A DNA stretch of 64,000 nt from Bacteroidaceae bacterium (GTDB lineage: Bacteria; Bacteroidota; Bacteroidia; Bacteroidales; Bacteroidaceae): contig JAGCPB010000078.1 of the NCBI GenBank assembly GCA_017642425.1, positions 1 to 64,000 of the forward strand, read 5' to 3'. A program made the translations under genes and the position numbers. Of the stretch, positions 28,142 to 37,048 are shown piece after piece (position 1 is the stretch's first letter; the number at the start of each line of letters is the position of its first letter). The notes beneath the pieces were generated by a model that was not told the origin of the DNA, did not search any database, and was given only the letters and a program-made list of their open reading frames with translations.

Positions 28142-29653
28142 TTATTTTACGTCGTAATCAGCCATGATAACATCGTCCCAGTCGCAGACTGTGGCGGTGA
28201 ACTCTATTGCGGCCTCCTCTGTGTCACGTTCCGGATAAATCTCGCCTGTTACAGGGTCTTTCTCCAACTGTACCCAGGTATCAGGAGTGCCGTCATCATC
28301 AGTGTCAACCTTGACCAGAATCACGTCCTTGCCATCAGGATTGTTGGGATTGCCGTCCGACGGGTCGTTATGCGGGTCACCTCCCTGGTTGGTATCATTA
28401 TCCTCGTCTATGTTGTCTATGTGGCCGTCTCCGTCGCGGTCTATACCGGCTTCAAGCAGATCATCTCCGTCAACATCTTCCCATACAATGGGATACTCTA
28501 CCCAATCAGGTTTGCCGTCACCGTCCTGATCCTCCTCAAGCACCTGTATCACATCCGGATTCTCCGGGTCATACTTCATTGTGCCCGGGGTGGGAGTGTC
28601 ATCGGTAGTGGTGATTGTATCGCCGGTGTCAGGATCTATGATAATGCTTCCGTCGCCATCAGCATCCCATACGCGTGTGCTCTGGGTGGGGTTGAACACC
28701 AGTGTGTAGTTGTAACGGCAGTTTATATCCCATGACGATATCTTTACTGTACTGTCCTTAGTGGTTCCGTTTATACCAGCCAGACGAATGCCTTTCTTGG
28801 TAAAGGTTGAACTGGTTCCATCCGTGTAGCGGATACGGAATACAGCGTCTATCATTACGTCTTGTGCCGTTGCCTGAGTGGTAAACAGCTTCTGCGGCAT
28901 TACCATGTAGTCACTCAGTATGTCCGATGCCGTGCCGTCAGTGTTAACGGCTATGTTTGTGATATCAGCTATGTTCATAAGGCCGCTCTGTCCGGACCAT
29001 TCTCCCACAGGAACATTGGCCGATGTCCAGCCTGTCTGAGTATATGTACCTGTGTTCTTTATTCCGCTCAGGTGAAGGCGCTGCAGTGTGGCTGAACTAA
29101 CGCCGCTGGCATCAAATTTGTTAGAAATCTTTACCTTGATATTTAAGTTGCTCAGGATGTGGTGGAATATCATGTCAACGGTGTTGAACGGTGATATGGC
29201 ACGCATCTCGGATATCATAAGGTCTGTCTGCTGGTCAGCGTCATCCGGGTTGACATAGTTGGCTATGGTAGCTTTGTTGTCATCGCCTATAACATACAGG
29301 TCCTTACTGTATGGGAACATACCGTAGAACTTGTATGTGGACATGATATTCCACAGTTTGGTGTTGTCATACTCCCAGTCATTCTCAGCCTTGAAATATA
29401 CAGGCTGGTTGTTGAATATGGTATCCACGATGTCATCTGTAGTCTGATATCCCCACACACCCATGGTGTCACCTGCCACAAACGGGGTGGCACCGTTTTT
29501 TGATGCACGTGTCATGCTTGACACGTAGTTGCTGAATTTGATATCAGCATTTGGGCGCTGGCCTATCTCTTCAGGCTCATACAGACTTATGTTGTTTGTG
29601 CAGGCAGCCAAAATAAGCAATGCTGCTGCAACTGATACTAGTTTAAGTTTCAT
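28142..29653 (-). CDS. Fimbrillin-like lipoprotein with inserted Ca2+-binding-type DxDxDG repeats
   Basis: This 503-aa protein has lipobox LAAC (Cys 18), followed by IKFSNYVSSMTRASK, the fimbrillin linker with its TRA site. The blocks MIFHHILSNLNIKVKI and NYTLVFNP are typical of Mfa-like fimbrillins. About 150 residues of Asp/Gly/Asn-rich sequence follow (DQDGDGKPDW, DRDGDGHIDN, DTDDDGTPDTW), resembling thrombospondin type 3 or EF-hand-like calcium loops. The protein then ends with the canonical last strand IEFTATVCDWDD. The calcium-type module therefore sits in the loop just before the last strand, the same place as in its upstream neighbour. It is probably a modified pilus subunit. Confidence 0.78.
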   Translation of the reverse strand: MKLKLVSVAAALLILAACTNNISLYEPEEIGQRPNADIKFSNYVSSMTRASKNGATPFVAGDTMGVWGYQTTDDIVDTIFNNQPVYFKAENDWEYDNTKLWNIMSTYKFYGMFPYSKDLYVIGDDNKATIANYVNPDDADQQTDLMISEMRAISPFNTVDMIFHHILSNLNIKVKISNKFDASGVSSATLQRLHLSGIKNTGTYTQTGWTSANVPVGEWSGQSGLMNIADITNIAVNTDGTASDILSDYMVMPQKLFTTQATAQDVMIDAVFRIRYTDGTSSTFTKKGIRLAGINGTTKDSTVKISSWDINCRYNYTLVFNPTQSTRVWDADGDGSIIIDPDTGDTITTTDDTPTPGTMKYDPENPDVIQVLEEDQDGDGKPDWVEYPIVWEDVDGDDLLEAGIDRDGDGHIDNIDEDNDTNQGGDPHNDPSDGNPNNPDGKDVILVKVDTDDDGTPDTWVQLEKDPVTGEIYPERDTEEAAIEFTATVCDWDDVIMADYDVK

Positions 29654-29688
29654 TGTTTTCCAGTTAATTTGTGGTTTAACAGGTGGGA

Positions 29689-31533
29689 TTAGTCATTAAT
29701 TATGTACTCTGCGTTGTAATCATCGTTCCACTCAGATACGGTAGCTGAGAACTGGATCTCGGTGGTTACCTCAGGTATCTCGGGCTCGCCTGAATCCTTC
29801 TCCAGCTCGTACCATACGATGTTGCCGTCGGCATCCTTTTCATAATCCTGTGATCCGTCGGTGTTATTGATTACGTGAGCGTACAGGATTACATCATACT
29901 GGTTGTCATTGCCCAGATAATCCTTGCCATCGTTATCATAGGTGTCAGCTGCGGTCAGAACGCCGTCACCATCCTTGTCGGCAATACCTTCCAGCTTACC
30001 GTCACCGTCTATATCCTTCCAAAGTACTGTGATATCGGCCTGGCCGTCATGGTCGGTGTCAACCCAGTAGTCTCCGTCGGTGTTGCTGATAAGCCATGAG
30101 GTGGGTTTCATATAACCTTCGCCTGCGGCACCGTCATAATCAACGTATGCGGTATCAGGATAGGTGGGATCTGTGGGATCGTTGGGCAGTCCGGGATCAG
30201 AGGGTGTGGTCTTTTCACGCTCCAACTCTGTCTCAACAGCACCGTCGTTGTCTTTATCCATCCAGATTACGTCAGGATTGCCGTCATTATCAGAATCATC
30301 GGGCTGGCCGTCATTGTCGCGGTCGGGCAGACCCTCTTCCTTACCGTCATTGTCAATATCCTGCCATATGATGGGATAGTCCTTTACGTCATCCAGATCC
30401 TCATCAATCCACCACTCATCAGTTACACCGTCACCATCATTGTCTACCTGTATGATGTTTACGTTAGGTCCAATCGGGTTGGTGGGATCCTGGTTTGCAT
30501 AGTCATCCTGATCGTGGTCGGGGTTGGCTATAGGCAGGTGCTGTCCGCCTTGCTGGGTGATTGAAGGATTCACTGAAATGGTGTAGTTGTAGCGGTAGTT
30601 GGGCTCCCACTTAGCCAGGGTTACAGACTGTGTGGGGTCTGATGCCTTGCTGCCTACAATCTTGTTCAGTGCTATGGAACGGCTGAAAACAGAGACTGAA
30701 CCATCTTCATAAACAAGCTGGAATGTGATGCTTATCTGTGCATTGTCATTAATGTTCTGCGGGAGCAGAAGCAGGTCATCAGTCAGTGTCTGTGCTGTTG
30801 TTGAACCTATGGTGTAAACTGCATTGGTAACCTTGGGCATGTCATAGACAGATGTTTCATCGGCAGTCCACAGACCGGAGAACACGTTGTTGCTGTTCCA
30901 ACCGCTCTGTGCAAATGAACCCTTGCTGTACAGGCCTGTAACATCAAAGCTGGTAACCTTTACGCTGGCAATACCGGTGGTGTTGAACTCACTGGCAGTC
31001 TTTACGTAGAAGTTTACGTTACTGAGTATGTGGTTGAACTCAAACTGAACCATATTGTAGGGCAGATGTCCTGAAATCTTCTTGGCTATCATCAGGTCAA
31101 TCTGGTCACGGGCGGTATCCTGTACAGTAAAGTTGCTTATGCTGAACAGTTTGGTGCTCTGGTTAAAACTGTTGTCATCACTGTAGGGGTATACAGCATA
31201 GAAGTCATAGGTTGAGTTCTTTTCCCAGTACTTTACGGGAGAGTATGCCCAAATCTCACCACCGTTGTTGGTTACCAGCTGCTTGTTGAAAAGCAGAGCC
31301 TCCTCAGAGTTGTCAAGTGCCTGGAAGCCATATACTTCCATCATGTCTCCATTCTCAAATGAGGCGCCGGTAGCCTTAGATGCACGGGTCAGACCGGTTA
31401 CGTAGTTGCTGAACTGGATCTCAGAACTGCTGTCCTTCTTACTCTCAATACCATTCAGCGTTGTGCTCTCCTGACAAGCCTGGAACATCATCATCATGGC
31501 TGCTCCAGCCAAAAGAATTACTTTCTTTTTCAT
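29689..31533 (-). CDS. Fimbrillin-like lipoprotein with larger inserted DxDxDG repeat region
   Basis: This 614-aa protein has a signal ending MMMMFQAC (Cys 20), followed by IQFSNYVTGLTRASK, the same linker and TRA site as the downstream paralog. Fimbrillin blocks are visible: YWEKNSTYDFYAVYPY, FEFNHILSNVNFYVKT and NYTISVNP. The protein then carries about 220 residues of acidic repeats (DNDGDGVTDEW, DIDNDGKEEG, DRDNDGQPDD, DTDHDGQADI, DIDGDGKLEG, DKDGDGVLT), probably calcium-binding. The last strand IQFSATVSEWND follows. Relative to the plain fimbrillins this is an insertion before the C-terminal strand. It and the 503-aa paralog are adjacent duplicates. Confidence 0.8.
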   Translation of the reverse strand: MKKKVILLAGAAMMMMFQACQESTTLNGIESKKDSSSEIQFSNYVTGLTRASKATGASFENGDMMEVYGFQALDNSEEALLFNKQLVTNNGGEIWAYSPVKYWEKNSTYDFYAVYPYSDDNSFNQSTKLFSISNFTVQDTARDQIDLMIAKKISGHLPYNMVQFEFNHILSNVNFYVKTASEFNTTGIASVKVTSFDVTGLYSKGSFAQSGWNSNNVFSGLWTADETSVYDMPKVTNAVYTIGSTTAQTLTDDLLLLPQNINDNAQISITFQLVYEDGSVSVFSRSIALNKIVGSKASDPTQSVTLAKWEPNYRYNYTISVNPSITQQGGQHLPIANPDHDQDDYANQDPTNPIGPNVNIIQVDNDGDGVTDEWWIDEDLDDVKDYPIIWQDIDNDGKEEGLPDRDNDGQPDDSDNDGNPDVIWMDKDNDGAVETELEREKTTPSDPGLPNDPTDPTYPDTAYVDYDGAAGEGYMKPTSWLISNTDGDYWVDTDHDGQADITVLWKDIDGDGKLEGIADKDGDGVLTAADTYDNDGKDYLGNDNQYDVILYAHVINNTDGSQDYEKDADGNIVWYELEKDSGEPEIPEVTTEIQFSATVSEWNDDYNAEYIIND

Positions 31534-31577
31534 TTTCTTTTTTGTTTATATTATTTTACTTTCAATTTTCAATCTCT

Positions 31578-32666
31578 TTAGTTAATCCAACTGTGTCGTG
31601 CAGGCTCATTGTCCCACAGGGTAGATCCGGCATCGAACGTGATGATTTCAGGTCCTATGGTTATATGTAGCGTGTAGTTGTTGGCACTCTCAAACTTGGT
31701 GAATGCATCATCAAGGTCAAACAGGTAGGTGAAGTGCTCCACACGTCCTCCCTCTGAGTGTATGGAATAGCTGATATAAACCTGCTGACTGGCTGTCACG
31801 TTTTGCGGCAACAGCAATGACTCTATTACGCAACAGCCGCTTGAAGGTACTGTAGCATCTTTTGTGCCGTACAGTGTATAGTGCTGATGTAATGAGTCTA
31901 TTACCCATTCCTGTAAGGTGTCAGTACTTACAGGGGTGCGGTTAAGTTTCTGGCTGAAATCGGCCTTGCTCAGGAAATCTCCTATAGCCAGGCTGTCTAA
32001 GACAACCTGATTGCCCGATTCTGTTATTGCAGTGCTGGCCTTTACCATAACGTTGAACTTGGCCAGTATGTGCTGCATGTTGAATGTTACACGTGTGTGA
32101 ATCCTTTCTTTAGGGATAAACTGCCCTGTGCGGTCAATCATCCAGTCTGTGTCATGTACACTCTTGAATGTGCCCAGAGGCTGAGGCTGTGCTGTGGTGC
32201 TCATGGTATTGTCACCATTCAGGGTTATTCCCTGTATGTTAATGTGCCCCGTCTCATCATTAATGGTTACGGTTGCATCTGTCACGGATTTTCCGTGTGG
32301 AGCGTAAGCGTAGAATTTGTAAGAACTGCCTGTCTCCCAGTATTTTGCGGGAGAGTATGTCCATTGGTCAAGCTCAGGATTGTATGTCACTTCCTGATTC
32401 AGGAAGAGACATACAACCAGCTCGTCTTTTGTGGTCTGCCAACCCCACACACCCATACTTGATGTGTGTTCACTAAGCAGACTAAGCTGGCCGGCTTTTG
32501 TACGTACAGGAGCGTCTATGACGCCATTACCAAAGCTTATGGCCAAGGTGTCGCCGCCTCTGCTCTCCTCAAGGAGCTCAGTGACCACGCCATCATACTG
32601 GCATCCGGCCAGCAGCAATGCGCCTGCCAGCAACCAAACCAGTCTATGTCCAGCCTTCATAAGCAT
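31578..32666 (-). CDS. Fimbrillin-family lipoprotein
   Basis: About 362 aa. An ATG at 32699 is in frame, but ATG 32666 (or 32660) gives a normal lipoprotein signal (RLVWLLAGALLLAGC) and is preferred. The linker reads ISFGNGVIDAPVRTKAG, a variant of the TRA site. The blocks YWETGSSYKFYAYAPHG, FNMQHILAKFNVMVKA, LLLPQNVTASQQVYISYSI and NYTLHITIGPEIITFDAGSTLW match Mfa-like fimbrillins end to end. Exported and lipidated, a likely pilus or adhesin subunit. A 230-base upstream gap with a hairpin and a -7-like box separates it from the preceding gene of the cluster. Confidence 0.78.
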   Translation of the reverse strand: MLMKAGHRLVWLLAGALLLAGCQYDGVVTELLEESRGGDTLAISFGNGVIDAPVRTKAGQLSLLSEHTSSMGVWGWQTTKDELVVCLFLNQEVTYNPELDQWTYSPAKYWETGSSYKFYAYAPHGKSVTDATVTINDETGHINIQGITLNGDNTMSTTAQPQPLGTFKSVHDTDWMIDRTGQFIPKERIHTRVTFNMQHILAKFNVMVKASTAITESGNQVVLDSLAIGDFLSKADFSQKLNRTPVSTDTLQEWVIDSLHQHYTLYGTKDATVPSSGCCVIESLLLPQNVTASQQVYISYSIHSEGGRVEHFTYLFDLDDAFTKFESANNYTLHITIGPEIITFDAGSTLWDNEPARHSWIN

Positions 32667-32780
32667 CTTTTTTCCTGTACTTTTTTTAAAGGCAATCACA
32701 ATATATACCTATATTATAATATACCTTATTACTACATTACTTTACAATCCAGCCAGCTTGCCTGCACAAACAATTAAAGG

Positions 32781-32788
32781 CAAACCTA
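32781..32788 (-). promoter_or_regulatory. Possible internal -7 promoter box (TAGGTTTG)
   Basis: The minus strand has TAGGTTTG, matching TAnnTTTG, in the long gap before the 362-aa fimbrillin gene. No TTTG stands at the expected distance upstream, so this is a half-match only. The rest of the gap (32667-32899) is A/T-rich apart from one hairpin; I saw no gene in it. Confidence 0.3.
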
Positions 32789-32839
32789 ACTTTTTATAAA
32801 TACCATTGGTCATCTAAGCGCTCACGCTCTCTTTTGTGA

Positions 32840-32865
32840 CCGGAGGGGCGGTCAAGCCCCGCCGG
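32840..32865. repeat. Intergenic hairpin repeat, copy 1 (gaccgg...ccggcc family)
   Basis: CCGG-A-GGGGC, a six-base loop, GCCCC-G-CCGG. The surrounding GTGACCGG ... CCGGCCT is shared with the hairpin at 35415-35440 in another gap of the same cluster, while the stem bases differ in a compensating way. No U-tract follows on either strand, so it is not a standard terminator. It may be a REP-like element or an RNA processing or stability site. Confidence 0.55.
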
Positions 32866-32899
32866 CCTATCTAAAGAAAAGAGTTAGCTTGATGATTGG

Positions 32900-34114
32900 T
32901 TATTCAACCTCCTCTTCTATGCCAGTAGCAGATGTAAAGCCTGCAACTGAGTGAACGTCAAAGAGAATAGCCTGAGGATCAATCTTGACATCCAGAACAT
33001 ATGAATAGTTCTGAATGAAGCTTGTCAGAGCAGTGACTGTGGTAACCTCCGAAACATGATTCTCAACAATTCCGTCTTCATAGAAGATGGTGTATCTTGC
33101 TTGTACTTTAACAGTGGCATCACCAGGAGTGGCACCAGTTGGGGTAGGAGTAACAAAGTAAGATGCTATAATTTGAGGATTATCATTCAGAAGCAATGAA
33201 TCTACACCGCAGGCGGCAAGAGTAGCGTCATCTGCATAATAACAGGTGTCAGTTATGGCATCAGTTATAGCATCGCTCCATGTATCTCCATTTGTGCGGT
33301 CCGGTGTAACGGCTCCGGCTGTTTTCTGAGCGTAATCCTGTGCCATTCCATCCAAGATAATATGTAACTCTGTCAACTTGATGTTAGGCTCTGTTGCCAG
33401 TTTGAAATCATCGGATGTAAGTACCCTGACAGTCAGCTTTGAAAGGATGTGGTTAAATATGAACTCTACATCCTTATCATTTGTTTGGTGCCTGGGAGTA
33501 TTGTTGCTGGGAGTATTGTTGCTCTGATTTGCAGCACCAGTGCCGCATTCAACAATGTCGGCTATCAGATAATCTATAGCGGTGCTCTCTGTGCCTTGGC
33601 CGGTTGTATATGCCGAATCAATCAGATTGATACCGTATTTGTTATGCAGGATCTGCACTGCCGGAATATCTTGTACAGTAAATTTACGGTTGGCAGCGAC
33701 GTCGTTATCTTCTTCCAGTGTAAAATAACCGTGAGGAGCTGCTGCGTAGAATTTGTATGAAGAAGCCCTGTCCCAATATTTCTTTGGGGTATAAATCCAG
33801 TTTGTTGATGCGGTGGTCACATCATCGGCATCATATTCTACCAGTTGGTTGTCAAATACCGGCTGGGTTACATCATAAGCATCGGTTCTCCAACCCCAGA
33901 CTTCAAAGGTGTTTTCGTCTTTGTTGAATGTGCTGTTAGCTGCAGTTTCATAATCAATAATCATTTCACCTGCGTTGGCACGTGTAGATTTCTCCATGAA
34001 TGAGGCTGCAAACCCTATGGGTACCTCTTCCAGATCGATGTCATTCTTGACATCGTTGCTTGAGCAACTGATTACCAATGCGGTTGCTGCAATTATGAAT
34101 AATGATTTTTTCAT
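32900..34114 (-). CDS. Fimbrillin-family lipoprotein
   Basis: This 404-aa protein has signal MKKSLFIIAATALVISC (Cys 17). IGFAASFMEKSTRANAG gives the linker and TRA site. The blocks YWDRASSYKFYAAAPHG, VEFIFNHILSKLTVRVL, QNYSYVLDVKIDPQAILFD and a slightly deviant C-terminal strand follow the Mfa-like fimbrillin order. A predicted surface subunit of a type V pilus-like structure. It is co-directional with the others, 34 bases behind the stop-to-start gap of its upstream neighbour. Confidence 0.8.
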   Translation of the reverse strand: MKKSLFIIAATALVISCSSNDVKNDIDLEEVPIGFAASFMEKSTRANAGEMIIDYETAANSTFNKDENTFEVWGWRTDAYDVTQPVFDNQLVEYDADDVTTASTNWIYTPKKYWDRASSYKFYAAAPHGYFTLEEDNDVAANRKFTVQDIPAVQILHNKYGINLIDSAYTTGQGTESTAIDYLIADIVECGTGAANQSNNTPSNNTPRHQTNDKDVEFIFNHILSKLTVRVLTSDDFKLATEPNIKLTELHIILDGMAQDYAQKTAGAVTPDRTNGDTWSDAITDAITDTCYYADDATLAACGVDSLLLNDNPQIIASYFVTPTPTGATPGDATVKVQARYTIFYEDGIVENHVSEVTTVTALTSFIQNYSYVLDVKIDPQAILFDVHSVAGFTSATGIEEEVE

Positions 34115-34148
34115 ACTTGTACTGTTTTTAAGAATTTAATAATATAGG

Positions 34149-35363
34149 TTAGTCAATTGTAAGGTCTTCATTTAACTTTTCAGCCCAAGGTGCAACCTTT
34201 GCATCAAATTTGATGGTTGTGGGTGAGATTGTAATGTTAAGGGTGTTCATCCAGCCTTCATTGAATGCAACCTTATTACCATCTGTCTTTTCACCGAATA
34301 CATAAGCTAAATTGTAGTATGCGGTGTAATGCTCCTTGTTGGTGAGCTTGGAGCCATCCTTTGTGTTGTAGCTGTAGATGCTGTAATCTATCTTTATATA
34401 AGGTGCATCTTCATCTGCGCCAGTCGGGAATGTTCCATCCAGGTTGATAGTGTCCTTGACTATCTCCTGAGGAATCATAAGAGCCTCAATTGCATAAATA
34501 GGATTAAGGGTTGCAGTGTAATCAAGGATGTACTTGTAGCTTGCCTTGTCTGTTGCAGTCCAACGTTGGGTGGTGCCGGCCTGAAGGGCTGCTGCGCCAA
34601 CATTGTTCTGGATCTCACTGAATGTACCGGCATGTGCAAAATTGGATATCACAATTGAATCAACACACAATGAATCTAAAGTAGGATCTTCGGGATTCAA
34701 ATCTGCTATAGTCTTGAGCGTGATGTTAAGACGTGAGAGAATGTGTATGAAGTTCAGTGTTACCTTTCCGGTTTCAGGCACTTGGGCGGCCTTAAGTTCT
34801 GCACCGGAGAGTCTGCATGTGTCAGCAATCATCAGGTCAATATCAGGAGTCTTTGTATCAGTCTTGGCTGTATTCAAATCCTTCCAGCTGATAAGCGGCT
34901 TCTGGCTGTTCATGGGTGATACATTGTCACCAACCTTGTTGTAGCTTGAAGTGATGGTAAAGTAACCGTTCTTCTGTGTGGCTACATTTGTAACTCCGTT
35001 AAAGGTAAAGGGAGCGCTCTCGGGAGCAAATGCATAGAACTCATAGGTTGTTGCGGCCTTGTCCCAATAGCGGTTTCTAACATAAGACCACTTGCTGCTG
35101 GAATAACCTACGCTATCTCCTGCAAAAACTGCTTCATCAGCGGTGTTCTTGTATCCATACACCTTGAATGTAAGGTGATGGTCACTGAGATTCAGTTTGT
35201 AGGTGGAATCTGAATTCTCGGCACGGGTTGCTTTCTGGGCATAGGTGCTGAAACTGATCTGAGGTCCTTCGGACTCGATGATGACCTCCTTGATGGTGTC
35301 ATTACTTGAGCAGGCTGCCAGCATTGCTGTTGCTGCTGCAATCATCAAATAACTCTTTTTCAT
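34149..35363 (-). CDS. Fimbrillin-family lipoprotein
   Basis: This 404-aa protein has signal MKKSYLMIAAATAMLAAC (Cys 18), then ISFSTYAQKATRAENSD, a clear linker with the Thr-Arg-Ala site where trypsin-like gingipain-type proteases cut type V pilins. The blocks YWDKAATTYEFYAFAP, LNFIHILSRLNITLKT, LMIPQEIV and the last strand IKFDAKVAPWAEK are all present. It is the most canonical member of the array and a predicted polymerising subunit. Confidence 0.82.
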   Translation of the reverse strand: MKKSYLMIAAATAMLAACSSNDTIKEVIIESEGPQISFSTYAQKATRAENSDSTYKLNLSDHHLTFKVYGYKNTADEAVFAGDSVGYSSSKWSYVRNRYWDKAATTYEFYAFAPESAPFTFNGVTNVATQKNGYFTITSSYNKVGDNVSPMNSQKPLISWKDLNTAKTDTKTPDIDLMIADTCRLSGAELKAAQVPETGKVTLNFIHILSRLNITLKTIADLNPEDPTLDSLCVDSIVISNFAHAGTFSEIQNNVGAAALQAGTTQRWTATDKASYKYILDYTATLNPIYAIEALMIPQEIVKDTINLDGTFPTGADEDAPYIKIDYSIYSYNTKDGSKLTNKEHYTAYYNLAYVFGEKTDGNKVAFNEGWMNTLNITISPTTIKFDAKVAPWAEKLNEDLTID

Positions 35364-35414
35364 AATCTCTTTTCTTTAAAATTGTTAGTTAATAATTTGG
35401 TTTTTTTCTGGTGA

Positions 35415-35440
35415 CCGGTAGGGGTTTCAATCCCTGCCGG
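35415..35440. repeat. Intergenic hairpin repeat, copy 2 (gaccgg...ccggcc family)
   Basis: CCGG-T-AGGG, an eight-base loop, CCCT-G-CCGG, flanked by GTGA and CCT as in the copy at 32840-32865. It lies in the 95-base gap between two fimbrillin genes. The paired bases differ from copy 1 but still pair, so the fold rather than the sequence is kept. Confidence 0.55.
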
Positions 35441-35458
35441 CCTGTTTGTTATATGAGA

Positions 35459-37024
35459 TTAGTTGTTGGGTGTCTCATTGTTCTTTTCAATCTCATAACT
35501 CTTCTCCTCAGTGGATGACCACTCGGCAACATCGGCTGTAAATTCAATCTTGGTAGGATTGATTATGATGTTAAGAGTGTTCTGCCATCCCTCAAAGAAT
35601 CCGAATACTGTAGGATCTGAATCTTCCAGGTTTACAAGTCCGGTAGCGCTTGGCTTCTGGCTGTTGTTGTTGTAGTTCAGGAAAGCTGCTGCAAGGTTGT
35701 AATTTGCAGTAAACTCTTCACCGTCTATAGAATAGGTGATTGTGAAATACGGCTTGGTGGGTGCTGTGTAAGCAGCGATGTTTATAGCCGGGATATCGGT
35801 TGCATCAGCAACACGGCTGTTGAATTCATCTTCATCAATGGTCTCACCGGCAACCTGGACATAAGCTGACCAAGCAACGAAGCTTCCATTATCGAACAGG
35901 GCGTTGAACTGAGCCTCAGTAAGTCTGGTTGCATCGTTGTCTCTTGCTTCCTCATATGCTGCATAAGATGCGAAAGGAACTGCGACAGAGTTGATAGCAT
36001 CGTGAGCGGCACCATCAAGAGCAACTCTTTCATAATCTATATTCTGGGGCATAACGAGTGATTCAACTATGTACAGCTTGTCGCCTGTTGTCAATGGAAC
36101 ATCCTCTGTTGCACTGCTTGTAATGCCGGTCAAGATCTCAGTGGTGGTAGAGCCACTCCTGGTCCAGCGGATTTGCTTATTGCTGGATGCAAAATTGGCG
36201 GATGATTCATCAAAGGTACCTGCATTAGGCATAAGGTGCAGCTGGAAACCAAGCAGCTTGACATCATAGGTGTGGTTTGCATTATCTACATCTTGAACAG
36301 TTCCAAGAGATGTGCTTACCCTGATGTTGAGCTTGCTCAGGATATGTATGAAGTTAAGGTTTACAGCATCAGGTATAGGCTTATTATAATAGGTCTGTGC
36401 TACCTGGGTAGGAGCTGCTATCAACAGGTCAATATCTGTAGCATCATTAGTGCTTGAAACCTCAACGTTCTTGAATACATTGTCCAAAGTGGCATCTGCA
36501 CCTCCATTGTCAACGTGCTTAAGGTTTACGCCATTCAGTGAGAATGCGTTTTCAATCTTGAAATAGCCTGCATTTATTGTTGTGGCAGCGTCAATGCCTT
36601 CATCTTTAAATGTCCATTTCCAGTCAGCAGATGCGGCAGAGTTGCGGGCAGGGGCAGCTGCATAGAAATGATATTCAGATGCGTTCTTATCCCAGAAACG
36701 GGCGGGATCATAACGATAGGTGTAGGTGTAATTACCTGCTGTACCTTCTCTTGTTACGGTTACCTTGGTACCGTCAAAAATCTCCTTTGTGGGCTGGTTA
36801 GCCTTGCGTGCCCAAACCTGGAAACTTTCCTGGTGCTCATAGAATGTCCAGGTGTAGAGTGCCTCTGAATTCTCAGCCTTAGTAATTTTCTCAGTGTAAG
36901 AGGTGAAGCCTATAACTCCACCGTTCTCACCGGAGTTGTCAATGATGTCCTTTTTGAAGGTGTCATTTTCTGCGCAACCAACAAATACCAATGTAGCTGC
37001 AGCGATCAATAAATACTTTTTCAT
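35459..37024 (-). CDS. Long fimbrillin-family lipoprotein with Ala-rich insertion
   Basis: This 521-aa protein has signal MKKYLLIAAATLVFVGC (Cys 17). The linker IGFTSYTEKITKAEN has Lys in place of the Arg of the TRA site, still a trypsin-like cut site. The blocks FWDKNASEYHFYAAAP, LNFIHILSKLNIRVST, LVMPQNIDYE, NTLNIIINPTKIEFTADVAEW match the family. It is about 120 residues longer than its neighbours because of an insertion (about residues 330-420) rich in Ala, Asp and Glu, with units such as YVQVAGETIDEDEFNSRV that recall the G-x-x-I-x-x-x-E-Y units in the middle of the first giant protein. Confidence 0.8.
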   Translation of the reverse strand: MKKYLLIAAATLVFVGCAENDTFKKDIIDNSGENGGVIGFTSYTEKITKAENSEALYTWTFYEHQESFQVWARKANQPTKEIFDGTKVTVTREGTAGNYTYTYRYDPARFWDKNASEYHFYAAAPARNSAASADWKWTFKDEGIDAATTINAGYFKIENAFSLNGVNLKHVDNGGADATLDNVFKNVEVSSTNDATDIDLLIAAPTQVAQTYYNKPIPDAVNLNFIHILSKLNIRVSTSLGTVQDVDNANHTYDVKLLGFQLHLMPNAGTFDESSANFASSNKQIRWTRSGSTTTEILTGITSSATEDVPLTTGDKLYIVESLVMPQNIDYERVALDGAAHDAINSVAVPFASYAAYEEARDNDATRLTEAQFNALFDNGSFVAWSAYVQVAGETIDEDEFNSRVADATDIPAINIAAYTAPTKPYFTITYSIDGEEFTANYNLAAAFLNYNNNSQKPSATGLVNLEDSDPTVFGFFEGWQNTLNIIINPTKIEFTADVAEWSSTEEKSYEIEKNNETPNN

Positions 37025-37048
37025 ATTGCCTTTTGTTTTTTATTGTTT

